Assembly: GCF_010993745.1 (NCBI RefSeq)
Contig: NZ_WOTN01000004.1
Coordinates: 1,054,001-1,118,000 of the forward strand
Length of the DNA: 64,000 nucleotides
From: Fodinicola acaciae
GTDB taxonomy: Bacteria > Actinomycetota > Actinomycetes > Mycobacteriales > HKI-0501
Reading direction: 5' to 3'
Part shown: positions 57,923-64,000 of the stretch, piece by piece
Numbering within the stretch: position 1 is the first letter of the stretch
Layout of the letters: every line of letters begins with the position of its first letter
Notes under the pieces: model-generated
Database searches by the model: none
Seen by the model: only the letters and a program-made list of their open reading frames with translations
What the model was told of the DNA's origin: nothing
Made by a program: the position numbers and the translations under genes

Positions 57923-59932
57923 TTAGGCCAGCGAAATCTCCGCATGCATCGGGCCGTTGTTGTTCAGCGTCCACCCGCTCTGGGTCTCGAATCCGGGGTT
58001 GGCGAAGGTGAACCCGACCGTCTCCAGGTTGTCATAGCCGACATCGACGCCATAGTCGCCGACACCGTTCAACTCACACAAGGAAAAGTCGAAGACCACA
58101 CTGCTTTCACCCTTGAGGAACGAGGTGACGTCCATGTGGTTCCACAGGCCCTGGCCGTTCATCCACAGCGCCGGGTCGACCTGTACGTCCATTCTGGACA
58201 GCAGATGCTTGCCGCTGCTGTTGGTGATGTACACGTCCTTGGCGTGGTAGTTGTAGCCGGAGCTGATCGCGTAGTTCTGGTCGAACATCCAGAACGAGAG
58301 CTCATAGCGCGGCGAGTTGGGGTCGACGGTGACGCGCTGGCTGGCCGAGGTGCACATGCCGGCCGAGGTGGCGGTCTTCTCCGGCAGGCTCAGCCTGAGC
58401 CGGCCTTTTCCATACATCGAAAGGTTTTTCACGCCGGTCGGTCCGGTGCTGACCGGCTGCTGCGTGCCACCCCAGCGGGCCGCGATGGCGTTGCGGATGC
58501 GCACCGGACGGTCGGCGAACCACACGTCCTGCGACGGCAGCAGGGAGTCGGCCGTACGCGCCAGGGTCCAGCTGTGCGGCGTCTCGAAACTCGGGTCCGG
58601 CACGGTCATGCCGGTCGCCTGTACGCTGTCGAAACCGACGTCGACGGGGAAGCTGCCGACGCCTTTTCGTTCCAGCAGGCGGAAAGTCAGCGTCGCCGAG
58701 GTTTTCCCGTGCAACAGCGGATAGAGCTTGTCGTTGCCGACGGTCGCCGAGGCCCAGCTGTAGTTGGGGTCGTCCTCCACGTCGGATTCCCACACCACGG
58801 TGTCGTTGATCAGCGCCTGCTTGATCTGGTATCCGACGACCGCCTGGACACGCGCGTTTTCGTCGTAATGGGCGAAAGAAAGCTGGTAAGAGTCGGCGTT
58901 GGGATCGACCGTGATGCGCTTGCTGCCCTGTTCGTACGAGCCGGTCGGCGTGGGCGTGTTCTTCGGCACGATCAGGCTGAGCCGGCCGTTGCCGGTCTGC
59001 GCCAGGTTGTCGGAGTTGACCTGCGGGTCGTCGGTGATCGGGGCGCCGTAGTTGATGATGCCCTCGATCCAGCCGTTGTCCACGTACGGCTTGGCGCGGT
59101 CCATCACCTGGCCGACGTAGTCCTCGGTCGGCGCGAGCGGCGCGTCGAGGAACCGGCCGGCGTAGATCAGCAGCAGCAGCTGCAGGTTTTTCGATTGTGT
59201 GTGCGCGAGAATCTGGTCGAGCTGCTGGGTCACGTAGCCGGGATCCTGGGTGTTCCCGTTGGTGCCCAGATACGGGAAGATGATGCCGTCGACGACACCG
59301 CTGATCGTGGACAGCTCGCTGTCGTTGAGCGCGTTGCCGAGATAGAAGGTCGTGTAGAAGCCGAGGTTCGGGTTGATCGCCTGCGAGGTCGAGCGCAGCT
59401 GCGTCAGATAGTCGCGGGTGAACAGCTGGCGGTTGGCGTCGGCGGCGAAGAAGTCGTCGATGGCCCACGCCGTCACGTTCGGATACTGCACCGACAGGTT
59501 GGCGATTTCCCTGGCCCAGCTGACAAAGTCCATCTTGTACGGCAGCGGGCAGTTGCCCGGCGGGTTCGTCTGGCATTCCGACGGCGGCGCCAGATAGATC
59601 CAGATGTTCAGGCCGGCCTGCATCGCCGCCGGCGCGAACTCCAGCCGCAGGTCGTCCCAGTCCTTCGGGGAAACCCAGACGTCGTAAAGGAAAGTGTTCA
59701 GACCCATCGCCTTCAGCTTGGCGATGGTGGCCGGCGTGTTGATGTGCCGGAAGCCGTCGGCGCGCGGCTGTGTCTCGTAGATGGTGGTGCCAACGGTGTT
59801 GCCAGTGCCCTTGCTGGCCTTCAGGCCGCCGGCCGGGATGGCCGCGTACGTACGCGCCGCGGCGTGCACCGCGACCGGCGGTAAGACGAGCAAGAGCGCG
59901 AGCAGAAGCAACGGGATACGACCGACACGCAT
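57923..59932 (-). CDS. Large secreted protein with TIM-barrel-like and duplicated C-terminal modules
   Basis: A 669-residue protein with a signal peptide (VGRIPLLLLALLLVLPPVAV). Residues 40-310 look like a glycosidase-type barrel: INTPATIAKLKAMGLNTFLY, YPNVTAWAIDDFFAADANRQ, GVVDGIIFPYLGT; the Asp pair in WAIDDFF may be catalytic. The rest holds two related modules of about 150-170 residues. Each has G-x-GRL, a TVDPN segment, YxLSF, then GVG-x-(F/Y)-x-VDVG(F/Y)D and FET-x(1-3)-WTL. These resemble carbohydrate-binding jelly rolls. No family assigned. An inverted repeat upstream may bind the divergent TetR. Confidence 0.7.
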   Translation of the reverse strand: MRVGRIPLLLLALLLVLPPVAVHAAARTYAAIPAGGLKASKGTGNTVGTTIYETQPRADGFRHINTPATIAKLKAMGLNTFLYDVWVSPKDWDDLRLEFAPAAMQAGLNIWIYLAPPSECQTNPPGNCPLPYKMDFVSWAREIANLSVQYPNVTAWAIDDFFAADANRQLFTRDYLTQLRSTSQAINPNLGFYTTFYLGNALNDSELSTISGVVDGIIFPYLGTNGNTQDPGYVTQQLDQILAHTQSKNLQLLLLIYAGRFLDAPLAPTEDYVGQVMDRAKPYVDNGWIEGIINYGAPITDDPQVNSDNLAQTGNGRLSLIVPKNTPTPTGSYEQGSKRITVDPNADSYQLSFAHYDENARVQAVVGYQIKQALINDTVVWESDVEDDPNYSWASATVGNDKLYPLLHGKTSATLTFRLLERKGVGSFPVDVGFDSVQATGMTVPDPSFETPHSWTLARTADSLLPSQDVWFADRPVRIRNAIAARWGGTQQPVSTGPTGVKNLSMYGKGRLRLSLPEKTATSAGMCTSASQRVTVDPNSPRYELSFWMFDQNYAISSGYNYHAKDVYITNSSGKHLLSRMDVQVDPALWMNGQGLWNHMDVTSFLKGESSVVFDFSLCELNGVGDYGVDVGYDNLETVGFTFANPGFETQSGWTLNNNGPMHAEISLA

Positions 59933-60048
59933 CGCGGCCTCCTGGTTACGGCGACGGGACCAGGGACGTTGTACTCCATTCCTTCGACTTAGTAAATACG
60001 TCTACGAGATATCGAACGAACAGGTCGCACACTTTGTGACAATGTTCA

Positions 60049-60069
60049 AACCGAACTGAATGTTCGGTT
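60049..60069. promoter_or_regulatory. TetR operator-like inverted repeat
   Basis: AACCGAAC-N5-GTTCGGTT (60049-60069) is a perfect 8-bp inverted repeat between the secreted protein gene and the TetR gene. A further TTCGG follows. Confidence 0.6.
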
Positions 60070-60124
60070 CGGATAGGTGGCGACTGGAGCGCCCGCGGTT
60101 GTGGTGTCTGTCAGGCTGACCGGC

Positions 60125-60754
60125 GTGACCGTACCTTTGCGTGGCCGCCAGGCTGAGGCGCGCCGCAACGACGACCGGATCGTACGTGCCGCGCGCGAGG
60201 TGCTGGTGGCCGACGGCGCTGGCGCGTCGATGGCGGCGATCGCCAAGCGCGCCGGCGTCGGCGTCGCGTCGCTTTATGCGCGCTTTCCCAGCAAAGAAGA
60301 GCTCATCCGCGTGGTGGCAATTGCCGGCATGCGCAGCGTCATCGGCTATGCGCGCGCCGCCGCCGACGAGCCGGACGCGTGGAAAGCGTTTGACACGTTC
60401 ATGCACCGGTGCGCGGAGTCCGGCGAAGGCGCACTCGTGGGCTTGGCCGGACATTTCGCGCCAGACGAGCAACATCTGGCCACCGTCGACCAGCTGCACG
60501 ACGCGCTCGACGCGCTTCTGGTGCGGACGAAGGAAAACGGCGATCTCCGTGCGGACCTCACACCGGCCGACCTGTGCCTGCTGTTGACCGAGCCGCCGGT
60601 GCGGCATCCGGTCGACCTCGGCCGCACGCCGGAGTTTCGGCGTCGGCACCTGGCGATCGTGGTGGCCGGCCTCAGAAACACCGGCGAGGCACTGCCGGGC
60701 CCGGCGCCGGCCTGGTCGGATCTGCGGGATTTCTGGACGAAACCGCATCAGTAG
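60125..60754 (+). CDS. TetR/AcrR-family regulator
   Basis: A regulator of about 209 residues. The HTH reads DGAGASMAAIAKRAGVGVAS followed by LYARFPSKEELIR; the C-terminal domain is of the SCO-type drug-responsive group with LVGLAGHFAPDEQHL. GTG 60125 gives a normal start (TVPLRGRQAEARRNDDRIVR); GTG 60077 would begin 8 bp after the operator. It is divergent from the large secreted protein, which may be its target. Confidence 0.83.
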   Translation: MTVPLRGRQAEARRNDDRIVRAAREVLVADGAGASMAAIAKRAGVGVASLYARFPSKEELIRVVAIAGMRSVIGYARAAADEPDAWKAFDTFMHRCAESGEGALVGLAGHFAPDEQHLATVDQLHDALDALLVRTKENGDLRADLTPADLCLLLTEPPVRHPVDLGRTPEFRRRHLAIVVAGLRNTGEALPGPAPAWSDLRDFWTKPHQ

Positions 60755-60918
60755 AGGTGTACGAGGCCGAGGCCGGCGATCGTGGCACTGAGCCGCCGCC
60801 GAGTGCGATGACGACCTCCGGCGCGATCGTACGCGCAACGGCGGCACCTTCGTCGACAGGGCGGGGAGAGGGATTTGCCGGAATCGCCACTTACCTGACG
60901 GCGACTTCCGGCATCTCT

Positions 60919-60947
60919 GCGACACGGGGCCGGTGAGTCCGTACAAT
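60919..60947 (+). promoter_or_regulatory. Possible promoter of the Gly/His-rich protein gene
   Basis: GCGACA (60919-60924), 17 bp, TACAAT (60942-60947). The -10 is one base from consensus and spacing is ideal; it lies 46 bp before the ATG. Confidence 0.45.
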
Positions 60948-60993
60948 CCGATTTCGCATCGCTTGGGCCGGACGTACCGGAAGTGACGGACAG

Positions 60994-61740
60994 ATGAGAC
61001 TCTCCGAGCTGCTGGATCGCTTCGCTCCCGGCTATTACTGGCGCCGCCGACGGCTCCGCCAGCTGCTGGTCGGCGCGGGTGCCGTCGCCGTGCTCGGCCT
61101 GGCCGGCTGGCTCACCGTGTCGATGACGTCCGGCCCGGCGCCGGTCAGCCGCCAGCAGCCGCCGGCCGCGGAGGCGCCGGCACCGGCCACCTCGCAACCG
61201 GTCACGCCGTCATCGCCCGCTCCTTCGCCGACGCCCTCGCGCACTCCGGCCAACCAGAGCGGGCAGCAGCCGGCCGCCGGTGGTGGCTCCGCTGGCTCGG
61301 GCCACCATCAGGCGCCGCCGACGCATCGTCCGCCGCCGCGTACGACACCGCCGTCAAGTCAGCCGCCAGCGCACACACCGCCGTCGCACACGCCGCCAGG
61401 CAACGGCAACGGCGGCGGAAATGGCAACGGCAACGGTCATGGCGGTGGTCATGGCGGTGGTCACGGCGGTGGCCAAGGCCCCATCGGCGGTCCGATCCTC
61501 GGCCCGATCGGTGGTCACGACCAAGGCAACGGTCACGGCCAGGGCAAGGGCCACGGCTTCACGCCGGCCGACCGTCGCGTCGACCGCTCGAGCGGCCGCG
61601 GCCCGAAGGCGTACGGTCCGCAAGGTCCCGAGGCACACGGTCCGAAGGCGCACGGCCACGGTGGTCACGGCCGCTTCGAGGCCGACATCGGACGGGACTT
61701 CTGGGCGACCCTGCTGGCGCTCTTCCTCTGGCAATACTGA
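60994..61740 (+). CDS. Gly/His/Pro-rich membrane-anchored protein
   Basis: A 248-residue protein with a basic cytoplasmic start (YYWRRRRLRQ), one membrane helix (LLVGAGAVAVLGLAGWLTVS, residues 25-44), a Pro/Ser/Thr-rich stretch to about 135 and then a Gly/Asn/His-rich region with repeated GHGGG units. The C-terminus is hydrophobic (FWATLLALFLWQY). The biased composition makes gene calling less certain, but a promoter-like site and a clear TM start support it. The His-rich part could bind metal. Function unknown. Confidence 0.62.
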   Translation: MRLSELLDRFAPGYYWRRRRLRQLLVGAGAVAVLGLAGWLTVSMTSGPAPVSRQQPPAAEAPAPATSQPVTPSSPAPSPTPSRTPANQSGQQPAAGGGSAGSGHHQAPPTHRPPPRTTPPSSQPPAHTPPSHTPPGNGNGGGNGNGNGHGGGHGGGHGGGQGPIGGPILGPIGGHDQGNGHGQGKGHGFTPADRRVDRSSGRGPKAYGPQGPEAHGPKAHGHGGHGRFEADIGRDFWATLLALFLWQY

Positions 61741-61769
61741 CCCCGCCGCGGCCGCTCGCCCCGACGATG

Positions 61770-62981
61770 TCAGTCGGCGGCCGCCGGGGCGACCGCGCGG
61801 CCGGCGGCCAGCACGACCGCTGCCAGCGACAGCACGATCACCGCGATCCCGAAGATCATCGCGGTCGTGGTGAGGCCGATGATGCCGACCAGCGCGCCGG
61901 CGAGCACGGACGGCACGCTGAAGGCCAGGTAGTTGACCGTGTAGACGGTGGCGAACAAGGCCGCGCGCTGGTCCGGCTCGGCGAGCGCCGACACTGCGGT
62001 GAACGCGCCTAGGAACGAGCCGCCGAAGCCGAGGCCGGACAGGATCGTGCCGGCGAAGAACAGCCAGGTGGACGTGGTGCTCAGGCCGATCAGCGTGACG
62101 GCGAGGCCGACCGGCAGGATCAGGCCCCCGCGCACCATCAGCCGCCGCGGGGCACGTCCGCGCGCCACCATCGAGCCGACCGCGCCGGCTCCCATCACGG
62201 CCGCGACGACCAGGCCGCCGACCAGGTGATCGCGTACGCCGAGCACGCTGGCGGCGATCGACGGACCGAGCGACATGAGGAAGCCGACCACCGACCACGA
62301 GCCGATCATCGTCGGCATCACGGCGAGGAAACGGCCAGCGGAGCCGGCTGGGACGGCGACGCGTGGCCGCAGCGACGCGACCGCGCCGGGCCGGCCGCCG
62401 GAGGTCTCCGGCACCAGCAGCATGGCCACGATGCCGGCCACGAACAGCGCGGTGAGCAGCACGAACACGAGTACGGTCGGGGCCGGCAGATATTCCACCA
62501 GCACGCCGGCGAACAGCGCGCCGGCCGCCAGGCCGATCGCCGGCGTCGCGCTGTTGACCGGCGCGGCGGCTCCGGGACGCGGTTGCAGATCGACCAGCGA
62601 CGCGCTGATCGCGCCGGTCGCCGCGCCGGTCGCGAGACCCTGCAGGACACGCGCCGCGACCAGCCAGCCGACGTCCTGCGCGCCGATGAAGACCAGCATG
62701 GAGACGGTTTCGGCGGCCAGCGCCGCGATCAGTACGGGCCGGCGGCCGATATGGTCGGACAGTGCGCCGGTCACCATCAGCGCGGCCAGCAGGGCGATCG
62801 CGTAGACGCCGAAGATCACCGTCAGGACGATCGCGGAGAAGTGCCATTGTGCCTGGTAGACGACGTAAAGTGGAGATGGCGTCGCGGCCGCGGCCATGAA
62901 GGCCAGCTGGATCGCCGCGAGGACCCAGAAGGAAGTCGTACGCGGCAGCCGGACGGCTGGCCGCTGAACTGTGGTGGTCAC
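61770..62981 (-). CDS. MFS exporter (DHA1-like, 12-TM)
   Basis: The 403-residue transporter has about twelve helices. GALSDHIGRRPVLIAALAAE is motif A after helix 2, and ATPAIGLAAGALFAGVLVEY fits motif C. The group includes aromatic and drug exporters. GTG 62981 is used. A divergent TetR gene and two operator palindromes lie just upstream, so it is probably induced by its substrate. Confidence 0.87.
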   Translation of the reverse strand: MTTTVQRPAVRLPRTTSFWVLAAIQLAFMAAAATPSPLYVVYQAQWHFSAIVLTVIFGVYAIALLAALMVTGALSDHIGRRPVLIAALAAETVSMLVFIGAQDVGWLVAARVLQGLATGAATGAISASLVDLQPRPGAAAPVNSATPAIGLAAGALFAGVLVEYLPAPTVLVFVLLTALFVAGIVAMLLVPETSGGRPGAVASLRPRVAVPAGSAGRFLAVMPTMIGSWSVVGFLMSLGPSIAASVLGVRDHLVGGLVVAAVMGAGAVGSMVARGRAPRRLMVRGGLILPVGLAVTLIGLSTTSTWLFFAGTILSGLGFGGSFLGAFTAVSALAEPDQRAALFATVYTVNYLAFSVPSVLAGALVGIIGLTTTAMIFGIAVIVLSLAAVVLAAGRAVAPAAAD

Positions 62982-62990
62982 GGGACTCCT

Positions 62991-63054
62991 AAAGCAAAAG
63001 TGTTTGCTTTAAGGGAGCGTACGACGCCACCGTTAAAATAGCAAAGATCTTTGC
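62991..63054. promoter_or_regulatory. Two TetR operator palindromes
   Basis: AAAGCAAA-N4-TTTGCTTT (62991-63010) and GCAAAGATCTTTGC (63041-63054) share GCAAA/TTTGC arms and are both perfect. They lie between the divergent MFS and TetR genes. Confidence 0.68.
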
Positions 63055-63072
63055 GTTAACATCGGCGTTGTG

Positions 63073-63639
63073 ATGCAGACGAGGCCCGGTGGACGCAGCG
63101 CGCGCGTGCAGGCCGCGGTGCACCAGGCCGTGACCGACTTGGTCTGCGAGCGCGGCGCCGACCAGGTGACCGTGCCGATGGTCGCCAGCCGCGCCGGCGT
63201 CAACCCGACGACCGTCTATCGCCGCTGGGGTTCGGTGCCGGCGCTGCTCGCCGACGTGGCCGTCAAGCAGGAGAGCGACCTGCCGGAGCCGGTCGGCGAC
63301 CTGCGCGTCGACCTGCCGGCGTACGCGCGCTGGGTCTATCGCGACTTGTCGCGGCCGGGCGGCATCGCGTTTTTCCGCGCCGAGGTCGCCGCCAGTGTGG
63401 ACGACCGCAAGGAAGGTATGCGCCGATGCCACCAGCGGTGCGTGGAAATCCTCGACGAGATGCTCCAACCCGCCCGTGACAACGGCGCGACGATCCCCGA
63501 TCTGCAGGTGCTTTTCGACCGGTTGGTCGCGCCGATCTATTCGCGGATCGTCTTCAGCGTCAGCGGCACGGACGAGGCGTACGCGGGACAGCTCGCCGAG
63601 GATCTCCTTGACGAATTAGAGGGTCTGCACGCCCTGTAG
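63073..63639 (+). CDS. TetR-family regulator of the adjacent MFS exporter
   Basis: The 188-residue protein has the HTH VTVPMVASRAGVNPTTVYRR, typical for TetR regulators with a TetR_C_16/C_11-like ligand domain. ATG 63073 is preceded by a GTG codon that could also serve. It diverges from the MFS exporter with shared operators. Its 3' end overlaps the convergent partial gene by 24 bp. Confidence 0.86.
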   Translation: MQTRPGGRSARVQAAVHQAVTDLVCERGADQVTVPMVASRAGVNPTTVYRRWGSVPALLADVAVKQESDLPEPVGDLRVDLPAYARWVYRDLSRPGGIAFFRAEVAASVDDRKEGMRRCHQRCVEILDEMLQPARDNGATIPDLQVLFDRLVAPIYSRIVFSVSGTDEAYAGQLAEDLLDELEGLHAL

Positions 63640-64000
63640 TACTAGCCGGCCGTCGATCACCGTGTAGAGCTCGGAGACCTTGCTGCCGGGATGGAAGATC
63701 AGCACCGGATCGGCCGCCGACTCGCCAACGGGACGCCAGGTGTTTTCGCGCAGCAGATGGAGTTTCCCGTCCGCCGTACGGCCGACGACATCGACGCCGT
63801 CCGGTGTCTCCACCGCGCGCAGGCCGACGAATGCCGGCGATTCCAGCGATCGCCACGATCCGCCGAATTGTCCACAGTGGACGTGGCCGTCGGTGTCGAG
63901 TCCGTAGATCCGCACGGCCCCGTCGTGATGGACCGGCACGGCCGTCGCGAGTGTCGCGCCGGCGAGCAGCCAGCCGCCGTGGTCGCGGTTGATTTTGAAC
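63616..64000 (-). CDS. C-terminal part of a beta-propeller-like protein, 5' end outside window
   Basis: The minus-strand frame is open from the window edge to a stop at 63616, giving 128 residues. The sequence has repeated short blades such as VRIYGLDTDGHVHCGQFGGS with W, then VVGRTADGKLHLLRENTWRP and SELYTVIDGRLVLQGV, a pattern seen in propeller or tectonin-like lectin proteins. The first half of the gene is not seen, so function cannot be given. Confidence 0.6.
   Translation of the reverse strand, partial: FKINRDHGGWLLAGATLATAVPVHHDGAVRIYGLDTDGHVHCGQFGGSWRSLESPAFVGLRAVETPDGVDVVGRTADGKLHLLRENTWRPVGESAADPVLIFHPGSKVSELYTVIDGRLVLQGVQTL

Noticed and set aside
57416-59884. Long plus-strand open frame opposite the secreted protein gene
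   Set aside because: Shadow of the real gene; no signal peptide or motif, and composition typical of antisense frames.

Overview
The window looks like a chromosomal segment from a GC-rich actinomycete. Coding regions are strongly GC-biased at third codon positions, GTG starts are common, and 4-bp start/stop overlaps link genes into operons. Several systems point the same way: an RsbW/SigF-type partner-switch pair, an ECF sigma/RskA-type anti-sigma pair, actinobacterial cysteine-rich sulfur leader peptides, an NtaA/DszA-type flavin monooxygenase operon and a lanthipeptide synthetase. The hexamer CGTACG is conspicuously frequent. I cannot name the genus. I saw no rRNA, tRNA, CRISPR array, transposase or phage gene. 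The genes at both ends run off the window.

Layout. 1-6000: SWIM zinc-finger protein (partial), then a cysteine-type leader peptide and a five-gene flavin monooxygenase/flavin reductase operon, probably for organosulfur use. 6000-12300: PAP2 phosphatase, a small channel-like membrane protein, and a glycosylation operon that starts with a transporter-glycosyltransferase fusion. 12300-20300: cupin/ABC-2 exporter operon, GH42-like glycosidase, FAD monooxygenase with divergent MarR, AlkA-like glycosylase, secreted GH3 enzyme. 20300-25200: GH65 phosphorylase with beta-phosphoglucomutase, then STAS protein, sigma factor and RsbW-like kinase. 25200-29500: dispersed repeat copy A, a second leader peptide of the same family, a sulfonate-type ABC transporter and homocysteine S-methyltransferase. 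29500-36700: zinc-ribbon protein, GH20 hexosaminidase, DUF4352-like protein, VOC protein, phytoene desaturase, repeat copy B, and a GH-A glycosidase divergent from a TetR regulator with three operator palindromes. 36600-42500: ECF sigma and anti-sigma, TetR, a broken P450, and a two-subunit molybdenum hydroxylase. 42900-46800: a nucleobase operon (yeast-type cytosine deaminase, 2OG-Fe oxygenase, NCS1 permease, double-unit AsnC regulator). 46800-52500: CAP protein, two beta-helix secreted proteins, and a minimal lanthipeptide locus (precursor plus LanKC/LanL-type synthetase). 52500-64000: thioredoxin-reductase-like flavoprotein, XRE-cupin regulator, ArsR-GNAT fusion, MarR/MFS pair, cupin, YciO/Sua5 protein, large secreted protein with a tandem C-terminal module, TetR regulators, Gly/His-rich membrane protein, MFS exporter and a partial gene.

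The strongest candidates for new biology are: (1) the lanthipeptide locus, whose synthetase carries a Cys-Cys-Gly zinc motif in its cyclase domain where Cys-His-Gly is usual, and whose precursor has four cysteines and a TxxTxxC motif; (2) the pair of 24-residue leader peptides in front of two separate sulfur-acquisition operons, suggesting a shared cysteine-sensing control; and (3) a family of long hairpins with 15-nt loops at gene ends, together with a two-copy dispersed repeat upstream of unrelated minus-strand genes.
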